A stretch of DNA of 64,000 nt from Paracoccus sp. SCSIO 75233. GTDB taxonomy: Bacteria; Pseudomonadota; Alphaproteobacteria; Rhodobacterales; Rhodobacteraceae. The stretch covers positions 1,116,001 through 1,180,000 of the forward strand of contig NZ_CP115757.1 in NCBI RefSeq assembly GCF_027912675.1, given 5' to 3'. Below are positions 48,280 to 59,765 of this stretch, one piece after another. A program made the translations under genes and the position numbers. Numbering within the stretch: the stretch's first letter is position 1; every line of letters begins with the position of its first letter. A model generated the notes under the pieces. It saw only the letters and a program-made list of their open reading frames with translations, made no database searches and was not told the origin of the DNA.

Positions 48280-48963
48280 TTGGCGCGGCAACTGATCCTC
48301 GATCTGCCCCACGCCCCGGCGCTCGGGCGGGATGATTTTCTGGTTACCCCGGCGAATGCGCTTGCCGTGGCCGCGCTTGACGCGCCGCAGGACTGGCCGC
48401 AGGGCAGGATGCTGCTGATTGGCCCGGACGGGTCTGGCAAAACCCATCTTGCAACGATCTGGGCTTCGGAAACCGGGGCGCGGCGCTTTTCGGCGGGTTC
48501 GTTGCAGCCCGAGCGGGCCGACGACATGGTCGCTGACGGCAGTGCAATCGTGATCGAGGACGCTGATCGGGTCGCACAGGCCGCGGGGGCAGAGCAGGCG
48601 CTGTTCCATATCTGGAACCTCTGCGCCGCGCGGGAATGCTGGATGCTGCTGACCGCGCGGAACGCGCCGCGAAGCTGGGGGCTTTCTTTGCCGGATCTGG
48701 CAAGCCGGATGAATGCCATGCCCGTGACCCGGATCGAGGCCCCGGACGAGGCGCTGCTGGCCTCCGTTCTGGTGAAACTCTTCGCCGACCGGCAGGTCGC
48801 TGTGCCGCATGGGCTGGTTGAGTGGCTTGTTCCGCGCATGGACCGGGATCTGGGTCTTGCCCGCCGTCTTGTCGCGACGCTGGATAATGAGACCATGTCG
48901 CAACATCGTGGGTTGACGCGGGTGCTCGCAGGTGAAATTCTCTCGCGCCTGCAAAACGGTTAG
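48280..48963 (+). CDS. hdaA: DnaA regulatory inactivator HdaA
   Basis: 227 aa AAA+ protein related to DnaA domain III but without the DNA-binding domain IV. HdaA with the beta clamp stimulates ATP hydrolysis on DnaA and so limits re-initiation. The N-terminal QLILDLP is the clamp-binding QLxL-type motif. Walker A is GPDGSGKTHLA, Walker B AIVIEDADR, and sensor 1 LLTARNAP. The start codon is TTG. The gene is coupled to the upstream AI-2E transporter. Confidence 0.88.
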   Translation: MARQLILDLPHAPALGRDDFLVTPANALAVAALDAPQDWPQGRMLLIGPDGSGKTHLATIWASETGARRFSAGSLQPERADDMVADGSAIVIEDADRVAQAAGAEQALFHIWNLCAARECWMLLTARNAPRSWGLSLPDLASRMNAMPVTRIEAPDEALLASVLVKLFADRQVAVPHGLVEWLVPRMDRDLGLARRLVATLDNETMSQHRGLTRVLAGEILSRLQNG

Positions 48964-49029
48964 TTCAATGGCTGGACAAAACCGGCCTTTTCCGTGCATA
49001 ACTAACTGGTTGACAAGTATTATTTCTCT

Positions 49030-51195
49030 ATGACCCAGGCTGACTTTCTGAAACACCCGCCCCCTGCCGGGCAGACACTGGAATCGGGCACACCGACTGG
49101 CCCGGCCCGGTTTTTCAATCGTGAGCTCAGCTGGCTCAGCTTTAACTGGCGGGTGCTGGACGAGGCGCGGAATGCCCGTGTCCCGCTGCTGGAGCGTTTG
49201 CGCTTTCTGGCCATCTCCGCCACCAATCTGGACGAGTTCTATACTGTCCGCGTCGCCGGTCTGCGCGAGCTGGAGCGGGAGGGAAGCACCACGCCGTCCC
49301 ATGATGGCCGCACGCCGGGGCAGCAGCTTGAACTGATCAATGCCGATGCGCGCCGCCTGATGGGCGCGCAGCAGATGGTGTGGAATGGGCTGCGGCAGGA
49401 GATGGCGGAGGAGGGGATTGTCATCCTGACCCGTGACCGGATCACCGATGAAGACGCCGGGTTCCTGAGAAGCTATTTCCTCGATCAGGTGCTGCCGGTC
49501 CTGTCGCCGCTGGCCATCGACCCCGCCCATCCGTTCCCCTTCATTCCGAATGCCGGGTTCTCGCTGGCGCTCGAACTGACGCGGGGCAGCGACGGGCGGC
49601 GGATGCAGGCATTATTGCCGATTCCGGGGCAGCTTTCGCGGTTTATCCGGCTGCCGCACAGCACGCGTTTCCTTCCACTGGAAGATCTGCTGCTGATGAA
49701 TATCGGCCGGCTTTTCCCCGGTTACCGGAACACCGGGCATTGCGCCTTCCGCGTCTTGCGCGATTCCGATCTGGAGGTGGAGGAGGAGGCCGAAGACCTG
49801 GTGCGCGAGTTCGAAACCGCGCTGAAACGCCGCCGCCGCGGCTCTGTCGTGCGGCTGAAGATCACCGAGGGTGCACCGGAAAACCTGCGCCGGATCATCA
49901 TGGATGAGCTGCATGCCAGCCCCGAAGAGGTGGTTGAGGCCTCCGGTCTGCTTGGCGTGGCCGATCTGAAGGAGCTGGTCCTTGACGAGCGGCGCGATCT
50001 GCAATGGCCGACCTTCACCCCCCGCGTGCCGGAGCGGGTGCAGGATCACAACGGCGATATGTTCGCCGCGATCCGGCAGAAGGACATGCTGCTGCATCAC
50101 CCCTATGAGACGTTCGACATGGTCGTGCGCTATCTGACGCAGGCGGCGCGCGATCCGAATGTGCTGGCGATCAAGCAGACGCTTTACCGCACCAGCCGCG
50201 AAAGCCCGATCGTGGAGGCGCTGTGCGAGGCGGCGGAGGCGGGGAAATCCGTGACCGCGCTGGTCGAACTGCGCGCCCGCTTCGACGAGGCGGCGAATAT
50301 TCGCCAATCGCGGCGGCTGGAACGCTCGGGCGCGCATGTCGTCTATGGCTTCGTGAACTACAAGACCCACGCCAAGATCAGCACCGTCGTTCGGCGTGAG
50401 GGCGACGCGCTCGTCACCTATACCCATTACGGCACCGGGAATTACCACCCGATCACGGCGCGGATCTATACCGACCTGTCGCTGTTCACCTGTGATCCGG
50501 CACTGGGACGGGATGCGACGAAAGTGTTCAACTTCCTGTCCGGTTACGTCCAGCCGGAAGGATTGGAAAACCTGTCCATCTCACCCATTGGCATGAAGGA
50601 CCGGCTGATCGAGATGATCGGGCGTGAGGCGGAACTGGCGCGTGCCGGCCGTCCGGGCGCGATCTGGGCCAAGATGAATTCGCTGATCGAGCCGGATGTG
50701 ATCGATGCGCTTTATGCCGCCTCGCAGGCCGGGGTGCAGATCGATCTGGTCATTCGCGGCATTTGCGGCATTCGTCCGGGCATTGCCGGGCTGTCGGAAA
50801 ATATCCGGGTCAAGTCGATCATCGGCAGGTTTCTGGAACATTCCCGCATCGTCTGTTTCGGGGCAGGTCACGGGCTGCCGTCGCGCAAGGCGCGGGTGTT
50901 CTTCAGCTCTGCCGACTGGATGGGCCGCAACCTGAACCGGCGCGTTGAAACCCAGGTCGAGTGTATGAACGAAACCGTGAAGGCCCAGATCGTCAGTCAG
51001 ATTATGGCCGCGAATATGGCGGATGAGGCGCAAAGCTGGATTTTGCAGCCCGATGGCCGCTATCTGCGCCATTTGCCAGCAGATCGGGACGATTTGTTCA
51101 ACTGCCATAGGTTCTTTATGGAAAACCCCTCGCTGTCCGGTCGCGGTCGCGCGGGCGCGGGCGACGTTCCCGCCTTGACCCATAGTTCCGATTGA
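49030..51195 (+). CDS. ppk: polyphosphate kinase Ppk1
   Basis: 721 aa. It makes polyphosphate from ATP. The four Ppk domains are present: N-terminal [19 protein letters not shown], the PHPHP-like [11 protein letters not shown], the catalytic region [35 protein letters not shown], and the phosphorylated His in [10 protein letters not shown] followed by [19 protein letters not shown]. It is followed by ppx 55 bp on. The upstream 66-bp spacer contains TTGACA at 49012-49017, but too close to the ATG to be certain as a promoter. Confidence 0.96.
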   Translation: MTQADFLKHPPPAGQTLESGTPTGPARFFNRELSWLSFNWRVLDEARNARVPLLERLRFLAISATNLDEFYTVRVAGLRELEREGSTTPSHDGRTPGQQLELINADARRLMGAQQMVWNGLRQEMAEEGIVILTRDRITDEDAGFLRSYFLDQVLPVLSPLAIDPAHPFPFIPNAGFSLALELTRGSDGRRMQALLPIPGQLSRFIRLPHSTRFLPLEDLLLMNIGRLFPGYRNTGHCAFRVLRDSDLEVEEEAEDLVREFETALKRRRRGSVVRLKITEGAPENLRRIIMDELHASPEEVVEASGLLGVADLKELVLDERRDLQWPTFTPRVPERVQDHNGDMFAAIRQKDMLLHHPYETFDMVVRYLTQAARDPNVLAIKQTLYRTSRESPIVEALCEAAEAGKSVTALVELRARFDEAANIRQSRRLERSGAHVVYGFVNYKTHAKISTVVRREGDALVTYTHYGTGNYHPITARIYTDLSLFTCDPALGRDATKVFNFLSGYVQPEGLENLSISPIGMKDRLIEMIGREAELARAGRPGAIWAKMNSLIEPDVIDALYAASQAGVQIDLVIRGICGIRPGIAGLSENIRVKSIIGRFLEHSRIVCFGAGHGLPSRKARVFFSSADWMGRNLNRRVETQVECMNETVKAQIVSQIMAANMADEAQSWILQPDGRYLRHLPADRDDLFNCHRFFMENPSLSGRGRAGAGDVPALTHSSD

Positions 51196-51250
51196 GAAAC
51201 AAGACTTCCGAAGCTGGACAATCGCCGATATTCGGCAGGAGGCAGGACAG

Positions 51251-52777
51251 ATGAACGGCAAGGCGAAAAACCATGATCCGTTCGAGGGGTTGTTCGAAGA
51301 TGCCTCCGCCCGCGCGCTGTCGCGTGTCGGTGTTGTGGATGTCGGCTCCAACTCCATCCGCATGGTGATCTTTGACGGCGCGGCGCGCTCGCCAGCGTAT
51401 TTTTATAACGAAAAGGTCATGGCCGGTCTTGGTAAGGACATGACAACAACCGGCAAGCTGAATCCCGACGGCATCGAACGCGGGTTCGAGGCGCTGAGCC
51501 GTTTCGCCGCCCTTGCCGACGCAATGAAGGTCCGCCCGATGACCGTGGTGGCGACCGCTGCCGTGCGCGATGCCAAGGACGGCCCGGATTTCCGCAAACG
51601 GGTGGAGAAGGAAACCGGCCTCAAGCTCAATGTGATCGACGGTGAGGAGGAGGCGCGGCTTTCCGCTCAGGGCGTGCTGCTCGGCTGGCCGGAGGCGAAA
51701 GGGCTGGTCTGCGACATCGGCGGCAACTCGTTGGAGCTGGCGGAGCTGGACGGCAAGGGCAATGTCGGCCGCCGCGTGACCTCTCAACTCGGGCCCTTCC
51801 GCCTGCAACAGGTCAAGGGCGGCGAGGATGGGCTGCGCAAACATATCCGCGGGGTGATGGAGAAGCTGGCGGCTGCGGTCGGCACCGATCACGACCGGAT
51901 CTATCTGGTCGGCGGATCGTGGCGGGCGATTGCGCGGCTGGATATGGAACGCACCGCCTATCCGATGACGGTGCTGCATGAATATGTCATGTCGCCCGCA
52001 GCGGTCGAGCAGACGGTGAACTGGATCGCGAAAAGCGATCTGCAGGCGCTGCGCTCCCGCGTTGGCATCTCGAATTCGCGGATGGAGCTGGTCCCGCTGG
52101 CAAGCCTCGTCCTGCGGCAACTGGTGGAGACGTTCCGGCCCAGGGAACTCGCCATCTCATCATATGGCATTCGTGAGGGGCTGCTTTACGAACATATGTC
52201 CGACACGCTGCGCGCCCGCGATCCGCTGCTGGAATCGGCGCGGTTCACGGAAAAGCAGATGGCGCGGATGCCGGGTTTCGGCAAGAAGCTGTATCAGTTC
52301 CTGCAACCCCTGTTCGAGGACGCCACCCCGGCCCGCGACCGCCTGATCCGCGCCGCCTGCCTGCTGCATGACACGACCTGGCGCACCCATCCCGACTACC
52401 GCGCCGATGCCTGTTTCGACAATGTCACCCGCGCCAATATGGCCGCGCTGTCGCATCCCGAGCGGGTGTTCCTCGGCCTGTCGCTGCTGCATCGCTACAA
52501 GAACTCCCGCTCCGGCGCGTCGATGGCCCCGATGTTCGCCATGCTCTCGGACGAGGAACTCCAGTCGGCGGAGGTGCTGGGCAAGGCGATGCGCTTTGGT
52601 GCGATGTTCTCCATCAAGGACCCGTCAGAGGCGGGGGAGTTGAAGCTGTCGAAGAAGAAAGACCGGCTGGAACTGACGCTCACCAAAACCGGCCGCGCCC
52701 TGTTCGGAGAGGTGGCCGAAGCCCGCTTCCAGTCGCTGTGCAAGTCGATGGGGGTCGAGGGGGATGTGAGGGGGTAG
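51251..52777 (+). CDS. ppx: exopolyphosphatase / pppGpp phosphohydrolase (Ppx/GppA)
   Basis: 508 aa, actin/Hsp70-fold family. The opening VVDVGSNSIRMVIFD, the ATAAVRDAKDGPDF stretch and LVCDIGGNSLELAEL (phosphate loops) are the family's nucleotide/polyP-binding motifs. The C-terminal HD-like domain (LLHDTTWRTHPDYRAD) is of the longer alphaproteobacterial form. It opposes Ppk by degrading polyP and may hydrolyse pppGpp. An AGGAGG ribosome-binding site precedes the ATG. Confidence 0.94.
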   Translation: MNGKAKNHDPFEGLFEDASARALSRVGVVDVGSNSIRMVIFDGAARSPAYFYNEKVMAGLGKDMTTTGKLNPDGIERGFEALSRFAALADAMKVRPMTVVATAAVRDAKDGPDFRKRVEKETGLKLNVIDGEEEARLSAQGVLLGWPEAKGLVCDIGGNSLELAELDGKGNVGRRVTSQLGPFRLQQVKGGEDGLRKHIRGVMEKLAAAVGTDHDRIYLVGGSWRAIARLDMERTAYPMTVLHEYVMSPAAVEQTVNWIAKSDLQALRSRVGISNSRMELVPLASLVLRQLVETFRPRELAISSYGIREGLLYEHMSDTLRARDPLLESARFTEKQMARMPGFGKKLYQFLQPLFEDATPARDRLIRAACLLHDTTWRTHPDYRADACFDNVTRANMAALSHPERVFLGLSLLHRYKNSRSGASMAPMFAMLSDEELQSAEVLGKAMRFGAMFSIKDPSEAGELKLSKKKDRLELTLTKTGRALFGEVAEARFQSLCKSMGVEGDVRG

Positions 52778-53004
52778 GCGTCGCGGCGCAGTTTCCTTAG
52801 CGTTCGCAAACCCCTCCCCAGATGCCCACACCCCGCCCGGAACAAGGGCGAAGCCCGCCGGGCGAGCGTCCGACCGCACCCGGGGCGGACGCTTCTTCGC
52901 CGGTCCGTACAGAACACCGGTCCGACGCGCCTGCGCCATAAAGTAACACAGCGGAAACGGTATAAGCGTCAACCCGCGGTTGGACGCTCGCCCTGTGTTT
53001 GCGC
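52778..53004 (+). other. spacer after ppx with possible weak hairpin terminator
   Basis: 227 bp without a supported gene. AGCGTCC (52865-52871) and GGACGCT (52887-52893) could form a stem ending ppx transcription on +, but no T tract follows. Nothing else is recognised. Confidence 0.35.
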
Positions 53005-53035
53005 AAAAGAAAAAGGCCGCCCCGGGGGACGGCCT
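53005..53035 (-). terminator. Rho-independent terminator of groES-groEL
   Basis: On the minus strand a 10-bp stem (AGGCCGTCCC with GGGGCGGCCT, one G-U pair) is followed by TTTTTCTTTT. It lies 28 bp after the groEL stop. Confidence 0.9.
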
Positions 53036-53062
53036 CTCTTTTCTGCCATGAAGGGCAGGGGA

Positions 53063-54751
<1,689 letters not shown>

Positions 54752-54766
54752 TCAGGGCGTCGGCGA

Positions 54767-55054
54767 TCAGCCGATGATACCCATGATGTCGCTTTCCTTC
54801 ATGATGAGCAGCTCTTCGCCATCCAGCGTGACCTCGGTGCCCGACCATTTGCCGAACAGGACGCGGTCGCCAGCCTTGACGGACGGTGCGATCAGCTCGC
54901 CCGAATCCTTGCGGGCGCCTTCGCCGACGGCGACGATTTCGCCCTCAGCCGGTTTTTCCTTGGCGCTGTCGGGGATGATCAGCCCGCCTTTGGTTTTTTC
55001 GTCGGATTCGACACGCTTGACCAGGACGCGGTCGTGCAGCGGTTTGAAAGCCAT
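54767..55054 (-). CDS. groES: co-chaperonin GroES
   Basis: 95 aa lid of the GroEL chamber. The roof-loop and mobile-loop sequence [24 protein letters not shown] is present, as is [30 protein letters not shown]. The ATG at 55054 starts the standard [14 protein letters not shown]; the frame is open 32 codons upstream but covers the CIRCE operator. Confidence 0.98.
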   Translation of the reverse strand: MAFKPLHDRVLVKRVESDEKTKGGLIIPDSAKEKPAEGEIVAVGEGARKDSGELIAPSVKAGDRVLFGKWSGTEVTLDGEELLIMKESDIMGIIG

Positions 55055-55087
55055 GATAACACTCCGGTGTTTCAGGTTGCAGTGTTG

Positions 55088-55114
55088 TTGGCACTCATTA
55101 AGGGCGAGTGCCAA
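55088..55114. promoter_or_regulatory. CIRCE operator of groESL
   Basis: Inverted repeat TTGGCACTC-N9-GAGTGCCAA, 34 bp before the groES ATG. This is the HrcA-binding CIRCE element (consensus TTAGCACTC-N9-GAGTGCTAA) with A-to-G changes symmetrically in both arms. HrcA represses groESL under normal growth. Confidence 0.9.
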
Positions 55115-55234
55115 TAGCGCTGATCTAGGCCGCTGCCCTCTGCCTGTCAACTATGTGATCCGGAAATTTTTTCAACCGGCTGGCCTTTGCAATTGCGCTG
55201 TGAGACCGTCGGGCAAAGCCATGAGGAACCTTTG

Positions 55235-56248
55235 ATGAAACACGCTCTCGCCGCCGTTTTGCTGTGTCTGTCCGGGGCCGCTGCGGCGGCGCAGGACTGT
55301 GTGGGCCGTAACCTGATCGATGCGCTGCCAGCGGCTGACCGGGCAGAGATCGCGGCGCGCACCGACGCGGTGCCGTATCATGAGGGGCTGATATGGCAGG
55401 CGGCGAAGGGCGATGCGCTGGTGACGATGGTCGGCACTTATCATTTCGATCACCCGAAACATGCGAAGACCATTGCCACGCTGTCCCCGCTGATCGCGGA
55501 GGCCGGGGCGCTTCTGGTCGAGATGGGACCGCAGGAGCAGGCGCAGATGCAAAGCGCGATGAATACGGACCCCTCGCTGATGCTGGATCTGGACGGGCCG
55601 ACCCTGCCCGAGCGTCTGACAGAAGAACAATGGCAGGATCTTTCGGCGGCAATGGAAGAACGGGGCATCCCTGCGGTCATGATCGCGAAAATGCGGCCCT
55701 GGTACGCCGCGACCATGCTCGGCCTCGCCCCCTGCATGATCCGGGGCATGGCAGCAAGCGGCGAGATGACCGGGCTCGACTGGCAATTGATGGATGTGGC
55801 CACCGGCGAGGGGACCAAGATCAGGGCGCTTGAGCCGTGGGATACGGTGCTGAAGCTTTTCGACGGGTTGAGCGCCGAGGAGCAGATCGACATGATCCTC
55901 TATTCGCTGCCGGCGGCGGATTATGCCGATGACTACGCCGTGACGCTGGCGGATGCCTATGCGGATGAAGATGTCTGGAAAATCTGGGAATTCGGTCGCC
56001 TCGACGCCTATCTCAACAGCGGATTGTCTCGCGCGGAGGTGGACCGGCTGACCGATGAGGCGCAGGCGATCCTGATGGATAACCGCAATGAAAGCTGGAT
56101 CGGTCCGCTGACTGACGCGGCGGAAGCGGCGGCGACGGAGGGCAAGGCCGTGGTCGCGGCCTTTGGCGCGCTGCACCTGCCGGGTGAAAACGGCGTGCTG
56201 AGCCTGCTTGAACAGCAGGGCTGGACGATCAGCCGATTGCGGCAATAA
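55235..56248 (+). CDS. TraB/GumN family protein, exported
   Basis: 337 aa. A signal peptide (residues 1-19, ending AAAAAQD) targets it to the periplasm or outer membrane. The TraB/GumN signature is the GxxH pair: TMVGTYHFDHPKHAKTI near residue 68 and AAFGALHLPGENGVLSLLEQQGW near 316. The family is related to metal-dependent proteases such as Tiki; its bacterial function is not known. The ATG at 55235 follows GAGGAAC. It runs in the opposite direction to groES. Confidence 0.85.
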   Translation: MKHALAAVLLCLSGAAAAAQDCVGRNLIDALPAADRAEIAARTDAVPYHEGLIWQAAKGDALVTMVGTYHFDHPKHAKTIATLSPLIAEAGALLVEMGPQEQAQMQSAMNTDPSLMLDLDGPTLPERLTEEQWQDLSAAMEERGIPAVMIAKMRPWYAATMLGLAPCMIRGMAASGEMTGLDWQLMDVATGEGTKIRALEPWDTVLKLFDGLSAEEQIDMILYSLPAADYADDYAVTLADAYADEDVWKIWEFGRLDAYLNSGLSRAEVDRLTDEAQAILMDNRNESWIGPLTDAAEAAATEGKAVVAAFGALHLPGENGVLSLLEQQGWTISRLRQ

Positions 56249-56360
56249 CCCGCATTCGCGCTTCCGTTCCGGCGCAAAAAACCTTGGCCATGCCGGGGGA
56301 TTGTGGACTCCCATGCGCGGGCGCGCTACGAGGGCGCGAAATTCAGCAAAGGAGCCCGCG

Positions 56361-57278
56361 ATGATTACCGTTCTCGGCCATAAATCGCCCGATACCGACG
56401 CCACCGGCTCGCCCATTATCTGGGCCTGGTATCTCAACGAAATCCGCAAGACCCCGGCGCGTGCGATTATTCAGGGCACGACCAACACCGAAGCGGCGTG
56501 GATGCTCAATCGTTGGGAACGGGACATGCCGGAGATCGTGACCGATCTGGGCGCGGGCGATCAGGTGGTGATCTGCGACACCAACAACCCTGCCGAGCTT
56601 CCCGCGACGATCAACGACGCTGAAATTCTGGAAATCATCGACCACCACATGCTGGTCGGCGGCCTGAAAACCCGTGCGCCGATCAATATCACCATCCGCC
56701 CGCTGGCCTGCACCGCGACGATCATGCACGATCTGATCGGCGATGATCTGGCCGCCGCACCGGAATGGGTGAAGGGCGTGATGCTGACCTGCATCCTGTC
56801 GGACACGCTGGAATTCCGCAGCCCGACCACCACCCCGCATGACCGCGCCATTGCCGAGAAACTTGCGGGCGAGCTGGGGCTGAACATCGCTGATTATGCA
56901 GCCGAGATGTTTGCCGCGAAATCCGATGTCTCCGCCTTCTCGGATGAGGAATTGCTGCGGATGGACAGCAAGGAATTCGATCTGGACGGCAAGAAGCTGC
57001 GGGTCTCGGTCCTGGAAACCACGGCGCCGAAACTGCTGCTGGACCGCAAGGACGGTCTGCTGGCCGCGATGCCGGGCGTTCTGTCGGCGGACGGTGCCGA
57101 TCAGGTGCTGCTGTTCGTCGTCGATATCCTGAACGAAGAGGCGACGCTGCTGGTGCCGAATGACGAGGTGAAGCGGATCGCGGAAGCCTCCTTCGATGCG
57201 ACGGTGGAGGGCGATACGGTCGTGCTGCCGGGCATCATGTCGCGCAAGAAGCAGATCATTCCGGCGCTGAAGCTGTGA
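56361..57278 (+). CDS. ppaC: manganese-dependent (family II) inorganic pyrophosphatase
   Basis: 305 aa DHH-superfamily PPase. The metal ligands are in GHKSPDTDATGSP, VICDTNNP, and the DHH motif EIIDHHMLVG; the C-terminal DHHA2 domain carries the RKK substrate motif in GIMSRKKQIIPAL. Family II enzymes are much faster than family I and use Mn2+/Co2+. It has AAAGGAG at ideal distance. With ppk, ppx and prs it adds to the phosphate-group metabolism in this part of the window. Confidence 0.95.
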   Translation: MITVLGHKSPDTDATGSPIIWAWYLNEIRKTPARAIIQGTTNTEAAWMLNRWERDMPEIVTDLGAGDQVVICDTNNPAELPATINDAEILEIIDHHMLVGGLKTRAPINITIRPLACTATIMHDLIGDDLAAAPEWVKGVMLTCILSDTLEFRSPTTTPHDRAIAEKLAGELGLNIADYAAEMFAAKSDVSAFSDEELLRMDSKEFDLDGKKLRVSVLETTAPKLLLDRKDGLLAAMPGVLSADGADQVLLFVVDILNEEATLLVPNDEVKRIAEASFDATVEGDTVVLPGIMSRKKQIIPALKL

Positions 57279-57290
57279 TCTGACGTCAGG

Positions 57291-57337
57291 CCGGGGGCTG
57301 TCTGCCCCCGGGCCCCCGAGGATATTTGAGCCAGGAT
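57291..57337. repeat. Rhodobacteraceae-type intergenic palindrome
   Basis: CCGGGGGC (57291-57298) and GCCCCCGG (57304-57311) form a perfect 8-bp hairpin, followed by CCCCGAGGATATTTGAGCC and AGGATGAAA. This hairpin-plus-GATATTTGAGCC block is a sequence I recall as recurrent between genes in Rhodobacter and Paracoccus genomes. The last part supplies the AGGA ribosome-binding site of the next gene. Confidence 0.55.
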
Positions 57338-57343
57338 GAAATC

Positions 57344-58210
57344 ATGACGCGGATCATCGACGCGCTTTCCGGGATTGCGCCGAATTACGACGTGCTGTTC
57401 TGCGACCTTTGGGGTTGCGTCCATAACGGGATCAGCGCCTATCCGGCGGCGGTCGAGGCGTTGCGTGCTTTCCGTCAGGGTGGCGGGCAGGTTTGTCTGA
57501 TGACCAATGCGCCGCGCCCCTCGGCCCGCGTTATTGAGGGGTTCGGGCGGCTTGGCATTCCGGAGGATTGCTGGGACGCGATTGTCACATCCGGTGACGC
57601 CGCGCAGGACGCCCTGTTCGCGGGCGCCGTTGGCCGCCGGGTCTGGCATCTGGGGCCGGAAAAGGATGACGGTTTCTTCGACGTGCCTGCGGAATGGCAA
57701 AACGCGCCAGCGATCAAGCGGGTTGAGCTGGAGGATGCGGAGGGCATCGTCTGCACCGGCCCGTTTGACGAAGATACCGAGACGCCGGAGGATTATCGCG
57801 GTCGCCTGATGATCGCGCGGCAGAAGGGGCTGAAACTGCTCTGTGCCAACCCGGATATTGTCGTCGATGTGGGCGAGCGGCGGATCTATTGTGCGGGCGC
57901 GATCGCGGAGTTTTATCAAGAGTTGGGCGGCACCTCGCTCTATTTCGGCAAGCCGCACCCGCCGATCTACGATCTTGCGCGACGGCGGCTGAATCTGTGG
58001 GACGGGGCGCGGGTGCTGGTCATCGGTGACGGGATCAGGACGGATATCGCCGGGGGCGTCGGCGAGGGCATTGACAGCCTGTTCATCACCGGCGGGCTGG
58101 CGGCGGAGCATATGGGCGATGATGTCGACAAGCCCGATCCGGTGTTGCTGGAGCAGTGGCTGGCGGGGCAGGGGCTTGATCCGACATTCTCGATAGGACG
58201 GCTGCGCTGA
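57344..58210 (+). CDS. HAD-superfamily hydrolase, TIGR01459 family (NagD-like)
   Basis: 288 aa class IIA HAD phosphatase. Motif I is DLWGCVHNG, where the second Asp of DxD is replaced by Trp-Gly spacing as in the TIGR01459 group; motif II MTNAPRP, and motif IV VIGDGIRTDIAGG. YFGKPHPPIYDLA carries the motif III Lys. Substrate unknown. I chose the ATG at 57344 with AGGA upstream over one 6 codons earlier. The GGCT-like gene starts directly after its stop. Confidence 0.87.
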   Translation: MTRIIDALSGIAPNYDVLFCDLWGCVHNGISAYPAAVEALRAFRQGGGQVCLMTNAPRPSARVIEGFGRLGIPEDCWDAIVTSGDAAQDALFAGAVGRRVWHLGPEKDDGFFDVPAEWQNAPAIKRVELEDAEGIVCTGPFDEDTETPEDYRGRLMIARQKGLKLLCANPDIVVDVGERRIYCAGAIAEFYQELGGTSLYFGKPHPPIYDLARRRLNLWDGARVLVIGDGIRTDIAGGVGEGIDSLFITGGLAAEHMGDDVDKPDPVLLEQWLAGQGLDPTFSIGRLR

Positions 58211-58732
58211 GTGGCGCGCTATTTCGCTTACGGCTCGAACATGCTGTCGTCACGGCTGCGGGCGCGCTGCGCCTCGGCGCGGGTTGTCGGGGCGGCGTTT
58301 GCGGATGGATATGACGTCGCACTCGACAAGATCGGGCGGGACGGGTCCGGCAAGGCGACGCTGACCCCGGGCGGTGCCGGGGCGCATGGTGTGGCGTTTG
58401 AACTGGATGACGCCGATCTGCCATTGCTCGACGTGATAGAGGGCGTGGGGCAGGGTTATGACCGCCGGGTCGTCCCGATCCGCTGCGACGGTGATCAGTC
58501 GGGCGCTTTCACCTATATTGCGCCGGAGCGTTTCCGCGATGCCGGATTGCCGCCGTTCGACTGGTATCTGGCGCTGATCGTTGCGGGTGCGCGCGAACAT
58601 GGCTTGCCTGCGGAATGGATCGCGCGGCTGCGGGCCGTGGCTGTGGTCCCCGATGACATGCAGGACCGGCCCCGCCGGATCGAGGCCGAGGCGCTGCTTG
58701 CCGACTGTCCCGCTGACTGGAAAAGCGGCTGA
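58211..58732 (+). CDS. gamma-glutamylcyclotransferase-like (AIG2/GGCT) protein
   Basis: 173 aa. The GGCT fold signature YFAYGSNML (substrate loop) and the catalytic Glu in DVIEGVGQGYDRR are present. Members form 5-oxoproline from gamma-glutamyl groups, but small bacterial ones often have unknown substrates. The GTG start abuts the HAD stop with no gap, so the two are coupled. Confidence 0.85.
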   Translation: MARYFAYGSNMLSSRLRARCASARVVGAAFADGYDVALDKIGRDGSGKATLTPGGAGAHGVAFELDDADLPLLDVIEGVGQGYDRRVVPIRCDGDQSGAFTYIAPERFRDAGLPPFDWYLALIVAGAREHGLPAEWIARLRAVAVVPDDMQDRPRRIEAEALLADCPADWKSG

Positions 58733-58835
58733 TCGGGGTGCTTGCAACCGCCTGCCCGCTGCGCGATATGCTGAGAGACGCGGAGCGATCCGCCAAGGAA
58801 TAACGACGCCCGGCCAGTTCCGGAAGGGGAGCATA

Positions 58836-59765
58836 TTGCAGATTCATCGCCACTGGACCGGATTGCCGGACACGGCGCGCGGCACGACCGCGGCAATGGG
58901 CAATTTCGACGGGGTGCATCGCGGTCATCGCGCCGTGATCGATGCGGCACGGGCAGCGGCGGATGCCCCGCTTGGCGTCATCACCTTCGAGCCGCATCCG
59001 CGCCAGTTCTTTGCCCCCGATGCCCCGGATTTCCGGCTGATGAATGCCGAGGCGCGGGCGAACCGTCTGCGGCGGCTCGGCGTGGCGCATGTGTTCGAGC
59101 TGCCTTTCGGCCCGGAGTTGGCGGGGCTGAGCCCGGACGGGTTCGCCCGCGAGGTGCTGGCGGAAGGTATTGGGCTGGCCCATGTCACCGTCGGTCAGGA
59201 TTTTCGCTTCGGCAAGGGCCGGGAGGGCGATGCGGCGGGGCTGTCGGCGCTTGGCGAAAGATATGGTTTCGGCGTCACCGTCGCGCCGCTGATCGGTGAG
59301 GGTGGCGAAGAATTTTCCTCGACCGCGATCCGCAATGCGCTGGCCGAGGGGCGCCCCCGCGATGCGGAGCGGATGCTGGGCCACTGGCACCGGATCGAGG
59401 GCGAGGTGGTGCATGGCGAGAAACGGGGCCGGGCGCTTGGCTATCCCACGGCGAATATGGGGGTGGATGGGCTGCATCTGCCGAAGCTGGGCGTCTATGC
59501 GGTGATCGCGGATGTGCTGAGCGGCCCGTATCAGGGAAGCTATCCCGGGGTCGCCAGCCTCGGCGTGCGGCCGATGTTCGGCAAGAACGAGCCCAATCTG
59601 GAAGTTCATCTGTTCGATTTCGACGGTGATCTTTACGGGACGCATCTGTCTGTGGCTCTGGTCGAATATCTGCGGCCCGAGCGGAAATTCGACGGGCTGG
59701 AGGCGCTGAGTGCGCAGATGGATCGCGACAGCCAGCAGGCCCGCGAGATGCTGACGGCACTCTGA
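58836..59765 (+). CDS. ribF: bifunctional riboflavin kinase / FAD synthetase RibF
   Basis: 309 aa. The N-terminal nucleotidyltransferase domain (AMGNFDGVHRGHRAVI, FEPHPRQFF, EEFSSTAIRNAL) makes FAD; the C-terminal flavokinase domain (GEKRGRALGYPTANM, GVYAVIADVL) makes FMN. The start is TTG at 58836 with GGAAGGGGA upstream; no ATG gives a full N-terminus. No FMN riboswitch is seen before it. It overlaps the next gene by 1 base (TGATG). Confidence 0.94.
   Translation: MQIHRHWTGLPDTARGTTAAMGNFDGVHRGHRAVIDAARAAADAPLGVITFEPHPRQFFAPDAPDFRLMNAEARANRLRRLGVAHVFELPFGPELAGLSPDGFAREVLAEGIGLAHVTVGQDFRFGKGREGDAAGLSALGERYGFGVTVAPLIGEGGEEFSSTAIRNALAEGRPRDAERMLGHWHRIEGEVVHGEKRGRALGYPTANMGVDGLHLPKLGVYAVIADVLSGPYQGSYPGVASLGVRPMFGKNEPNLEVHLFDFDGDLYGTHLSVALVEYLRPERKFDGLEALSAQMDRDSQQAREMLTAL

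Noticed and set aside
58733..58835. FMN riboswitch upstream of ribF
   Set aside because: The spacer is only 103 bp and shows none of the conserved RFN-element helices.
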